From Panagrolaimus kolymaensis (Eukaryota > Nematoda > Chromadorea > Rhabditida > Panagrolaimidae), in contig JAJQJQ010000011.1 of assembly GCA_028622995.1 (NCBI GenBank), forward strand, positions 3,100,001-3,164,000: DNA of 64,000 bases, written 5' to 3'. The notes under the pieces are model-generated. The model did no database searches. It was not told the DNA's origin and saw only the letters and a program-made list of their open reading frames with translations. Shown here piece by piece: positions 46,518-56,966 of this stretch. The translations under genes were made by a program, and so were the position numbers. Position 1 is the first letter of the stretch. Each line of letters begins with the position of its first letter.

Positions 46518-49500
46518 ATTTACTTTTTTTACGGGTTACTTTTCCAAAAAGCTTTGCTAAAAATTTAATTTCTATAAAAAAGGCTCAAAACATTTTTCAA
46601 AAATGTGTTTTTGAGTTATTTTAGAACATTCTTTCTTTTCTATGTACGTGTTGCTTTTTTTCCATGTAAAATTTTTGGAAAAAAAATATTTAAAAAGTTC
46701 ATTTTCCGGGTATCCTAAAGCTTTGTATATGTATGTCATCAGATATTTTCTTTCCTCTCTTTTTTTGTATTTCCATATTCTTTCCAAAAAATGCTATATA
46801 TTGTAAAGAAAAAGTTGAAACGTGTACAGATCCTTTTCCATCATTTTTACGTGTTTTTTTGTATGTATTCAAACTTCATCGAAAATCGACGAAATAAAAG
46901 CTTTCTTTTTGACATGTTTTTTTTCTCACAAAGTTTTTAAAATATGTAACAACAAAAAATTTGGATTTCAAACAAAAACAAAAAATATTTAAGACAAAGA
47001 TCCTTCCTTGCTTGTTTTGATTTTTTTCTTGACTTGAAGGATATGATAATGTTTTGAAAAAAGCGACATCAAGTCGTTGACAGCCAAAACACATTTCCAG
47101 ATAAAATTGATGGAATCTTTTTTTAGTTGATTATCAAACATTATATAGTTAGTTGTATAGCATTTTTTTCTAACATGGTCAAACAAAAAAATAAATAATT
47201 CTCGAATAAATGAAGGCAGAAATTTATCAAGTTTTTTTTGGATGAAAAAAGAAAGACTGATTGAATGGAGTAGCTCAGACATTTTTTTCCTTTTTCATAG
47301 ACATTTGACTAAAAAAAGCTGTACAATTTTTTTTTAGTTTTTTTTCACTACCATTTTAATTTAGTAACTTTTTTATTCGTTATGTTCAGTTGTTGTTGAA
47401 AGAAACGGGAAATATAGTGGGAATGCAATAGTGACCAACACCAACCAACTACTCGAGGGAATGCCTTTTCCAAAAACATGCTTTTACAAAATAAAATAAA
47501 AAGTTCTAGCGACAAAAAAAGAAACTAAAATGCTTTATTTTTTAGAATAATTTGAAAACTATTGTGTTCGCTCAAGCAAAAATAAAAAAGGAAAGTGACT
47601 CGTTTTAAATGGTCAACAAACTATTTTTAGATTTTTTATAGAAAATAATGTTTTTAAAAAGAGCAGCCACGATGATGATGACTTTTTACAGATAAGAAAG
47701 AAGCGTCAAACAAAAGCTTAATTTTTTGATAGTAAACATTATTTTTTTGCAAAATAAAAACTTTTAGTAATATAAGCAAGTTTTGCAGAGAAAAAAGGTT
47801 ACAGTATTTTGCGATTTCATAGGCCAAATCATTATCAACTAGCTAGTTCGGGCAAAAACGAACGTGTTCTACCAGCTCAATATATATTTTTTGCAACGCT
47901 AATAAAAAAAACTATAGTTTTTTACGTTGAATAAATTGATTGCAAGAAAAAAACATTTTTTATTGCATTTTTAGGGGCAATTTTTTATGATATTTTAGAG
48001 AAATTAATGAGTTTCACAACGTAATGCTCGGTCAGTTGTCTGCAAAAATAAAGATTGGACATAAAAGTATTATTTTTCTTCATTTAATTTCTTCTTATTA
48101 TTATTGCAGCAAAAAAACTAAAATAGGTTACGTTAAAAAACTATGATCTGTGTTGGATGAAGTTCATTTTTTAATCTCGAAATATTTTTCACATTTAAAA
48201 AGAAGGAAAAGCAAAATCCAACCAAAGATTGTGACGTCATCTTTTGATTCATATGAAAAAATAAGCTTGAACAAGCAATTGCAATTAGGAAATCCCGATA
48301 TTTTAATATCATGCATGCTTGTTGGCTGTGATAGCGAGAATGAGAAGGGTGGAAAAGCACATGACGGGAGTGCGACCGACGGCTGATGTAAATATCGTCA
48401 TAAAAGGGTCCAAAGAATTTTGTTTAGAAGAAAAACTGTCGATCGGGTGTTTTTTAGTTTTTACTTCATTTGACTCTTTTCTTTGATGGAACAACAAATC
48501 AACAAACAAAATGAAAAAATCGGTGCAAAAAACTATATGTTTGTTGTTTTTTTATAACATTGTAATTTTTAATGCCTTAATAAAGAATTTCTCATGATTT
48601 TAAATCCATTTACAGTATCCATGCTTTACAATTCCTGGTGACATTTTTTCTTAAATTGATTTTCTTTTTTTCTTTTCTTTTTTCATGCAGCCAACATACG
48701 TTTAGAGTAGAGAGATGTCATTTCTTATTCCACGTTTTAAAGTCTTGATTGAATGTCACGTTGTGACAAACATCGTCGCCATCTTTCTGTCGGTGATTTG
48801 TTTTAATACTTGCTTCGAACATAAGGGAAGAGAAATAAATAAAAAAATACTGATTGTTGACAATCTTTCTTTTTTTTCATACTATTTGAATAATGGCGCC
48901 ATGTGAGTGAGACTGGATGGTAGCCAAAATTACTGACCACATGAGTTAATTTTATAGAGAAGAGACGAGACGTTAAGGGATTAAAAAGTAATGAAAACAA
49001 AGCTTTTCCTAAGATTTTTAACAATAACACCACTCACAAGGTTGGGTGCACATTCATACATTGATAGTTAGGGGCCAAAAACTATGAAAGAAAAAAAAAG
49101 TTTCTTTGCACAAAGGTTGAGTAAAAATTAATTGTACCTAATTGTTGTGTACTTTAATTTAAGGAACTTCTTTGTGTTTATATTTGAATGTTTGATTATG
49201 GTAGGTACACTTCAAAAGATACAGTTTTTGAAGTGAGTAATTAATTATTTTCGCTTTATTTTTTTGTTTCACTTTTTTAACTTGCGATCGTTTATTTCAC
49301 CCCAAAATAGAAAATTAAATGAGGATACAATTCAATGAAGAAAATAAAATTTGTAATTGATGGTTTTTTTCATTAGAAAAAAAAACAAAAGAATAAATGT
49401 GGGAATTTTTCGTTATGACGTTGTTAGAAAAGAAAGGTATGGTAAAAACGCATAGGTGTAACAATATTGATTTTCTGACATAATTTTTGCTCTCATCAAT

Positions 49501-51625
49501 TTTTAATTTGTTTGTTTTTTTTTCTTTGAAAGTTTGAAAAATGAAATTAAATAAGGGATCTTTGTTTTTTGTTTTGTTAGTTTGATGGAGGTATGTACAT
49601 ATTTTTGTCGAAAAAGTGCAAATGATTTCATTAACAAAAACAACAACCATTAATTACTCAAAGTTGTGTAATTTTTTAGCATTGAAACATGATTCAGTGA
49701 TTGTTTTCAAATAGGGACCATCTTAAGTTTATGGCAAATTAACAATTTATTTAACAACAATTAGTTTATACGAAGAACGTTTGCGTCAAAAATTATCATT
49801 TCCGTTTGCGGAGCTAATCAGTTTCACGGTTTTTCTCAAGACCTTTTTTGTGTGTTGCGAAAAAAAATCATTGCGGTAGCTGATAATGCTACCAACCACC
49901 TACCTACTTACCTATCTTTTCACCGGATATGATTCAACTAACCACTCTTTTTGTTTTAAAATAATTTCAAAGTTAAAATTGTCAATAACTCTTCTTTTTT
50001 TACAAGAGGTTAAATGAAGCTGTTTTTAGACTCTCTTTTTTTTAAACATGCGTCAGAGAAAGAGTTTCCTTCTTCCAATCGAAACAGCCAGCAGCAAACA
50101 GCTGTTATTGAGTCTCACCTCAGCGTTTTTTGTTATTGAAACATTTTTATTTCGTTTAGCATGAAAAAATTGTTTTTATTCAAAAAGGTCACACACCCAA
50201 GACGAATGAATGAATAGCTGTTGTTTAAAAACAAAGAACAGGATACAATAGAATGTAAAACTGCAAAAAACAAAGAGTCGATTATTGGTTGTACACATAT
50301 TTTGTTTTTTGAGGTTTTAATTTTATGACTTTATCGAGAAATTGTCAATTATTTGGAATTAATTTGAACTTTGAAACAATGCTAACATAAAATAATAATT
50401 TCGAAAAAGTTTTTAATAATATTAAAACATTTACAAGTTTAATATAGCAATCGATTTTGTGATTTTTTCGTATATAACAAAAAATTAAAACCAAGAGGAA
50501 TTGATTTTAAAAAAATTGAGACTAAAAATATATAATTTTTACATTTGCATAAGCTATAAGCAAGCAGTATACAAACAATTCAAACAAAAAAATGTGCATT
50601 GATGATTGTGCTTGCGTTGACAGTGTGAGAAAGAGAGAGAAAGCTGCAAATAAAATTGGAGAGCAAGAAACGACTAGGAAGCTATAAATCGAGTTCAAAA
50701 GCTTATTTATTTTCACACAATCGAAATGAATATTAACGTAATAATTAAATCTTTTAATTATGCATGTTCTTCTCAATCCTAAATCCTACCATATTTCTAC
50801 CTGTAGGTTGTTTAGTTTTTTAAAAGAACAATTACGTATGTGCTATTTTCAACTTCTCATCATCAGCCAAAGAGTTAAAGGTCAAAATGTAGTCTGTCAG
50901 TTTAAAGCATTCATTATCTATAACTCATGCGTACTTCACTTACTTGCAATAATTATCAAGTGTCCGGATGAACGTTCAATCCTCAACGATCCTTGCAAAA
51001 AATGCAAGCGATTTTTATGACAAGTTGCTATTTTGCAAAAGAAAAAGAATGCTTCCGTCAAAGACTAACTTTCAATCGCTTTTGATTTTTTCCGATGTTT
51101 TCTAAAAAATGAAAAAAAATGTAAGTCGATGCAATTTTTCAAACTAACTCATAATCGAATAAATTCATCTTCACGTTCGAATTTAAAAAATTTGTTTTTA
51201 AAAACAATAAAAATATGCTTCCTTCCTTTCGAAATTGCTTGCTTTTGTAAGTGAGCGGCGCCTGTCTCGGTCAAAATGTATAGAGACTTAAAAATCTTTA
51301 TGCAAACAAATTTGAAAAAGTTTTAAATTATTCTGCAAAAAAAGAATGTTGATTTTTAGCCATTTAGAAATAAAAGATGCAAAGATATTTGTAATGTAAA
51401 AAAGCAAAAAGAATGGCTTCCCAATAATTATATATCAAAGATCTCCCACATAACACCATCCATGATCCTTCCACTTAATAAGCACACAAATTCACTAAAA
51501 TGAGAACAAAAACATTTATTAACAAAAACAATATACAAGCGTCAGGAAAGTAAGATCAGAAAAACATGTGCAATCACAGTGACGAGCATTAAGTGAACCA
51601 TATTTTCTTTAAACTTTAAACATTG
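46518..51625. other. Gene-poor stretch, no gene seen
   Basis: About 5 kb, AT-rich. Short frames near 48150-48390, 48715-48906 and 50522-51020 have no signal peptide, domain or splice support. It contains TGGCGCCA at 48894, a palindromic TGACGTCA word near 48231 and GCGGCGCC near 51255. It may hold 3' regulatory DNA of the gene ending at 46517. Confidence 0.4.
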
Positions 51626-52322
51626 TTAGTCGACATCAATAGCTTCATAGCGGATAGATATTGCATCTAAATCCATCCTAAAAGTTTTACTTATAAATAA
51701 ACCAATAAAAAAACGGTATAAAGAAATCAAACCTTAGCAACCGTTTTATTTCTTTATCAATTTGAGAAGCATCCATGTAGTCATTGCTTTTCATCTTCTT
51801 AGTTTTTCTGAATTTCCATTTTCGAGCGTTCTTCATTGGTCGCGTTATCCCATGTTGGAATTGCAACATCTTTTTTCGCTTTGCTAAAGCAGCAGCAACT
51901 TCGGGGTCATCTTTATCTCCTTCTGGAACAGTTATAATATCTGGAATTTCAGGTGACGACGAGCAATTTATAATTTGAGCAATATCAGCAACTTTATAAA
52001 TGTTTGTTTTATCATGAGTTTTATAAGTCTAAAATGAAACTTTTAGGATGGAAAAATTAGAGAAAAAACATACTTCGAGAATGCATGGCAAATCTTGAAC
52101 TCTAAATCCCAGAGTTTTATCATTAATTTTCAATTGTCCAGTACGCATATTTGGTAAAATTTTGAGAGCCATAGTGCTGCTTAATTCTTCAGAAGGTTTT
52201 GATGTACCATATTGTCGACCATTTTCAATAAAATTATCCACATCAGGAACTACTTCATTTGGAACACGAAGAATAAGATGAGTTTCCCATTCATCTTCAT
52301 TTTGATCGGCAGGCTTTTTCAT
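51626..52322 (-). CDS. taf-7: TAF7 subunit of TFIID
   Basis: Exons on the minus strand are 52322-52074, 52028-51733 and 51677-51626, in phase, giving 198 aa. TAF7 sits on TAF1 in TFIID, inhibits its activity and links the complex to promoter checkpoints. The N-terminal TAFII55 domain is clear: THLILRVPNEVV, then a strand pair, VQDLPCILE and, after the first intron, TYKTHDKTNIYKVADIAQII. The second conserved block HGITRPMKNARKWKFRK at about residue 135 matches the family's HGLTPPMHNVRKRRFRK-like motif. DKEIKRLLR follows. It is short compared with vertebrate TAF7 (about 350 aa) because it ends soon after the conserved region. It resembles the short paralogues seen in nematodes. Confidence 0.93.
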
Positions 52323-52487
52323 ATCTTTCAGTCAGTGAGAAAATTAAATCAACTTTTTAAAAATGAAAAATATTTGAGACAAGTTACTAAGTAAAAAACT
52401 TTTTAACAAAAAAGCTTGAATGAAATGTTGGGAAACGAAAGTGACGTTTTCGTGTTAAGAAGCATCTTGACCACAATCATGGATGCC

Positions 52488-52744
52488 GTCCCAATTAGGG
52501 ATGGCTCGGGCCGGGATTTTCGAGGCCCTGCCCGGCCCGGGCTTTAGATTTTTGGGCCCGGCCCCGCTAAAACCCCATTTTTTTCGGCCCGGCCCGGCCC
52601 GGGCCGGGCCTTCAAAATTTTTTTATTTGCCTTGGTAATCCCTTTGATTTTTTTCTTTTTTTTATTTTTAAATCACAAATCTCGGCCCGGGCCGGGCCGG
52701 GCTTTTGCGGGCCAACCAGGCCCGATGCCATCCCTAGTCCCAAT
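52488..52744. mobile_element. GC-rich hAT-type MITE, 241 bp, with 8-bp target duplication
   Basis: The element covers 52496-52736. Ends are inverted repeats TAGGGATGGC, extending imperfectly into TCGGGCC. The flanks carry the direct repeat GTCCCAAT (52488-52495 and 52737-52744), an 8-bp duplication as made by hAT transposases. Inside are many GGCCCGG/CCGGGCC words, so the insert stands out sharply in an AT-rich genome and should form very stable hairpins. No coding capacity is present. Its ends differ from those of the element at 38508, so it belongs to a different family. Confidence 0.88.
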
Positions 52745-53254
52745 CATCTGATTATATCAATTATCAATACATCTTTGTAACAAGGATAATGCGCAGGAAA
52801 TTGCTTTTAAATTGTTTAAACTTTCTAAAATTTTCTATGTTATAATTATTCTCTTTGATTCTGTGGGTGAAATGGAGACAAACCAAAAACATTATTTTTT
52901 TTATCACTAAAGCATCACCAAAAATCATTTACATTTGTCAGAAAAAAAAGAATGGTTGGATTAAAAGGGAAAAAATACGTCAAAAAGCAAAGCTTTGTTT
53001 GTTTCCGGGTTGTTAAACGATTTGTCAAACATCGATCGGCGAGACAAACGTTGTTTTTCAATTTTTTATTTTTAAAAGGCAATTTATCACCGGAAAGACT
53101 TTTATTAATATTCGGTTTTACGTACAGATATAACTAATAATATAAAGTAAATAATTAATGCAAGAATTAAAATTACGGTAAAAATAAAGCATGAAACAAA
53201 AAGGATTTTCACTGATTTATTAGCTAAAAAAAGGTTGTATATTGATTTATTAAA
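52745..53254. other. Intergenic, no gene seen
   Basis: AT-rich. A 61-codon frame at 52952-53137 is basic and lacks context. A minus-strand poly(A) signal for the next gene lies near 53220. Confidence 0.4.
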
Positions 53255-53626
53255 CTAAGTCGTCTTACTTTTGAAAAAATCATAGAATGGTTTCTTTTTT
53301 GATGGCTCTAATGATGGACAATTCACAAACAACGATGATGATGATGGCATCGGAGTTACAGGAAATTGCACCGTTGAAGGCAACGTTATGCTTGGAGAAA
53401 AAGTAAACGATCGCGTTTCTTGATGAACATCATTTTTAAATGAAAGTTGTGATAGCCTTGCAACATCTGCGGTTGAACAATCAGATGGAGCTGATGGAAT
53501 ATGACCTGCTGGATAAACGCCTGAAGTCTTTTCTGAATAAGCATCTGGTGGAAGTGAATACATTGGTTCCTCAGAATGAACCATTGCAAAATGTGTAATA
53601 AATTTAATATCATTCGACAAAGACAT
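53255..53626 (-). CDS. Ser/Pro-rich protein, 123 aa, unrecognised
   Basis: A single open exon on the minus strand begins with ATG at 53626 and ends at 53255. The N-terminus is MSLSNDIKFITHFAMVHSEE, followed by a disordered Ser/Pro/Thr-rich body and the compact C-terminus KKKPFYDFFKSKTT. Base composition is clearly less AT-rich than the flanks, which supports coding. The open frame continues a few codons upstream of the ATG without a further ATG, so an earlier exon is possible. No domain was recognised. The aromatic-basic tail looks like a short linear interaction motif, but this is only an impression. Confidence 0.5.
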   Translation of the reverse strand: MSLSNDIKFITHFAMVHSEEPMYSLPPDAYSEKTSGVYPAGHIPSAPSDCSTADVARLSQLSFKNDVHQETRSFTFSPSITLPSTVQFPVTPMPSSSSLFVNCPSLEPSKKKPFYDFFKSKTT

Positions 53627-54779
53627 TGTAAATACAACAATAGTGTCAAAACTATCCCACTTTTTTATTTTCAAATATCGTAAAAAAAATAATAAACTAA
53701 ATCATAAAGTAAATAAATGATGATGGACGGAAATGCCGCTAAGAAGATGAATGATGATGATCGATTTTGCTTGATCATCATCATCACTCTATAAACAACA
53801 TTAACAAAAATGGAGAAAGCATTACAAAAAAGAAAAAAGTTTTATGTTAAACAGTGGCACTTCTATAGATATCGTCCTTAATTTATTTTTTATAAAGTGA
53901 GTTAGGTTCTCCGTTAGTTGCTTTAATGCCCATATCATACATCAGCTAGGTGCAGAGTAAATCCTTTGTTTTTTAATTATCTAAAATTTCTGTTTTTTTT
54001 GGAACTTACGATTATTATCACAATGCTGACCAGAGATATTCGTCTTGTTACTATTTCTTATTCTTTTTTTGACCCTTTAAAACGTGCAAATTGTGAAATC
54101 CCTTCTTCTAAAACAGGTTGTCAGTACGTGTCATTTTACTATTTCATTCACAAAAAAAGGAAAATAGAAAATTTGCATAAACTTTTCTTTCTCATTTTCA
54201 AAAAATGAAAGATTGTTTGAGAAACATTTATAAATTTGCATATTACAACAAATTTATTTCTGCAACACCGTTTTCTATCATCCTTCCTAGTAATTTTCAT
54301 TGTGCGTTCGTCCGTGTCATTTTATTTTTCATTCACAAGATAAAGAAAAGAGAAAAAAATGAAAAAATTTGCATAAATATGAATGAAATCAAAAAACTTC
54401 ATTCACAAGCGCGATGGAATGATTATGTTAATTTTGCTTTCAAAGTCAATAAAAGGCGAGAAAGAAAAAGCTGCTTCAGATAAATTTTGCAAGCTTGCTC
54501 GCAAACGGTGACCTTAACGCTCTCTCTATTTAAGCTCACACGCAAAAACCTGATTTGGCTATCAAAAAAATTTTGCTTTGTAGTGTACCATTGGAAACTT
54601 TGGCTATCACATCAGGCTAAGTGGTTTCGACTGCTTTTCCGGCCGTTCTCTTCTGGGCAACTGGAACGTCGAACCTTATAAAAACCGAGAACACCTTCGT
54701 TCATTTTTTTATTTTTGTTTTAATATTTGTTATTTTAGTTTTAATATTTATTTTTTTGACTTATTATTTTTTAATAAAA
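53627..54779. repeat. Repeat-containing region upstream of the Helitron ORF
   Basis: Two imperfect copies of an ~80-bp unit occur at about 54127-54210 and 54311-54390; both read CGTGTCATTTTA, then CATTCACAA, an A-rich run, and TTTGCATAAA. The segment 54282-54325 is also similar to 26101-26146. A TATA box (TATAAAA at 54677) lies about 100 bp before the Helitron ORF and follows a less AT-rich stretch (54480-54670), so it may be the ORF's promoter. Confidence 0.45.
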
Positions 54780-55244
54780 ATGGGTAGAAAACCTATCAAA
54801 AGAACTGCTTCGCAAGAAGTTACTCATCAAGCAGAAGTAAAAAGAAAAAAAGCTGATAGAGAAAAAACACGTAGATCCACTATGTCTAAAGATCAAAGAG
54901 AAGATGAAAAAGAGAGAAAAGCAATTGAAAGGGCCCTCCAATCGGATGGTAAAAAAGCTTTTGAAAATGAAAGTGCACGCGGTCGTATGCAAAATAGAAG
55001 ATCCAATTTATCTGAAGTTGAAAAAGCTGTTGAAACCAATAATTTACGTAGTCGTATGCAAAACAAACGTCGTCCCAAAAATCAAGTAACAGCTGGAGGA
55101 AAAGAAATAAATGATAATACTCAACAACATTATCTCGGACCAATGAATTTAGAGTGTACCCATTGTGGTTCAAAACATTTTGAAAGTGAAAAAGTTAGCA
55201 ATAAAGGTTTATCATTTAGCTTATGTTGTGTTCAAACTCAATAA
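54780..55244 (+). mobile_element. Truncated Helitron protein, N-terminal region
   Basis: An uninterrupted frame of 154 codons starts at ATG 54780. Its first ~110 residues are very basic and repeat a pattern RxRMQNRRSNLSEVEKA / LRSRMQNKRR, as in the N-terminal linker repeats of Helitron Rep-helicases. The end carries LGPMNLECTHCGSKHFESE and FSLCC, the Cys-rich motif that precedes the Rep domain in Helitron proteins. The frame stops right after that motif, so the HUH endonuclease and helicase are missing. The last codons lie within a tandem repeat that follows. This is a remnant or a non-autonomous derivative; whether it is expressed as a short protein is unknown. No HUH motif was found on either strand nearby. 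Confidence 0.7.
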
Positions 55245-55545
55245 CTATGGTGATTCGTTTTTTCTTTATGAATAGTCAATAGCATCCTCATTTTAGCTCA
55301 AACTCAACAAGTCTTTTCAACGTGGTCGAATTTTATGAAATCCATATAAAACTCCATCAAATTCCATTGCAGCTTAATTCAATAACTATGGTGAGTTGTT
55401 TTTTCTTTGATCTGTTATAAGCGTCCGCATTTTAGCTCAATCTCAACACTTTTCAACATGGCCGAATATTGTGGAATGCTCAACAAAATTATAAAATTAC
55501 TACGTGGTCGAATTCAATTACTATGGTGTTGTTTTGAAACATTTT
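55232..55545 (+). repeat. Three imperfect ~138-bp tandem repeats
   Basis: Units begin at about 55235, 55375 and 55511, each with a CAAT(A)ACTATGGTG start; the first two continue with a T-rich run, ATTTTAGCTCAA-CTCAACA and TTTCAACRTGGYCGAAT. The third is truncated. The first unit overlaps the stop codon of the Helitron ORF, so the ORF may have been cut by expansion of this repeat. Confidence 0.6.
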
Positions 55546-55710
55546 TAAACAATTGAAAAAACCTTTGAAACTTCATTCATATGCCTAATATCCACATTGA
55601 TTATCCATTAAGAACTACAAGCCTTTGTTCAATTTTTTTTGTATAGTTGTTTTATTTATTGTATGTAAAATGTTGGTATAAAATTTAATAAAAATCATTT
55701 CAAAAACATG

Positions 55711-55799
55711 TTGCCGGCGGCCCGAAGGGCCGCGTAGCTCCTAGTAACATAATGAATTATACAGTTACTCGCGCGCCGAAGGCGCGCCCCTTTTACTAG
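55711..55799 (+). mobile_element. Two successive Helitron-like 3' ends
   Basis: The first hairpin has arms GCGGCCC and GGGCCGC with a GAA loop (55717-55733), then 7 nt and CTAG followed by T (55741-55745). The second has arms GCGCGCC and GGCGCGC with a GAA loop (55771-55787), then 8 nt and CTAG followed by T (55796-55800). A short GC hairpin a few bases before CTRR, with insertion before T, is the standard Helitron 3' terminus. Having two in 90 bp suggests nested insertion or an alternative end. Confidence 0.65.
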
Positions 55800-56966
55800 T
55801 TAAAATTAAAACAGTTGCTTCTTTCATTTAATTATTTTTATGTGATTTTTTAATTTCTTCTGTCTGTAAATAAAAATCATTTTTTTAAATATAAACAAAT
55901 TTTTCGTTAGTAAAATCTGAGACATATTTTTGAAGGAAAGTTTTATAACTTTTAAAAGGTTATTTATTTTTAGACAAAAAAGCCAAAGGTCGAAGTTGGT
56001 TGGTCAGGATAAATGGAAATAACTATTGCTTGCCATTTGCAAGTGAAAATGTCTAGACTTTTGTTTTTCCCCTTTGACTAACTCGTGTGCAAAAAATGGA
56101 TCAACCAAAGAAAAAGAAGAAAAGGGTTAATCAAAATACTCATTATTGCATTTTATGAGGAACTTAAAATAATAGACAGAAAAAAATACAGAAAAACATA
56201 AAGAGCAAAGTTAAAACATTTTTTCATTTTTTTCATTTCAAGAATTTGTAATTTTTGAACCATGAGTCGTCGGCAAAAAAAACTCTTGAACGAGATAATT
56301 GTGTTTTTGTTGAGTAATCATTTCTTACTAACTCTTTCGTCTGGCGCCAGCAATCGATCGCTTGTCTCTATCTCTCTCTTTTGATACTTCCTCGTGAAAA
56401 AGCTGCGCAAACATTCAAGAGACGCCGCCGCTCTAGTCATCCGCTTTGCTTACGTCGAAAAAATAAAATTTCAAGACATTTCAAGCATTTTCTTACTTCT
56501 GCAAAAAAAATTAAAATTTGAACGAAAGTAAAGGGGCCAAGCTAAAAATTTCAACGAACTTCAAAAGTTGTGAGTGAAACAAATGGAATTAAGCAAAAAA
56601 GAGTGTTGGAAAAGGCTAAAGATGGATTGCTAACAAAGAATTGATTTATCACTGACATCATATCATATTTGTTGGCTTTCATGCACACTCCCAAAAAAAG
56701 AAAGAATGTTAAAAAAAATTCATGATTCAACAATCAATGGGAGACGACGAAACAAAAGCCTTTTTTTCTTCTCAAAGAATAAGAAGAAGAACCGCACCTT
56801 TTTGACTTTTTTAACTTATAACATACATACATAATAGTATATCTATCTATCAACAATGATAAGAATAAGTAGATGATGTGCAAAGCATTAAAATGAAAAT
56901 CAAATATTTTAAACAAAATCAAACTCATTTTTTATTGTTGGCAAAAAATTAAACTAAATTTTTAAA
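55800..56966. other. Intergenic, promoter region of the Clc-like gene
   Basis: No gene was seen. A less AT-rich patch at about 56335-56460 contains TGGCGCCA (56342), CGATCGATCG-like words and GACGCCGCCGC. It lies about 500 bp before the next start codon and may be regulatory. Confidence 0.4.

Noticed and set aside
48150..48386. 78-codon frame on the plus strand in the gene-poor region
   Set aside because: Composition is borderline, but there is no domain, signal peptide or splice partner, and an overlapping minus-strand frame is equally open.
50760..51020. 86-codon frame with several cysteines on the plus strand
   Set aside because: The Cys/His spacing does not form a zinc motif and the hydrophobic parts are irregular. 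No splice context supports it.
55800..56500. Possible further Helitron or tRNA-like structure after the second CTAG
   Set aside because: No additional hairpin-CTRR unit, A/B-box pair or cloverleaf could be drawn. No tRNA was convincing anywhere in the window.
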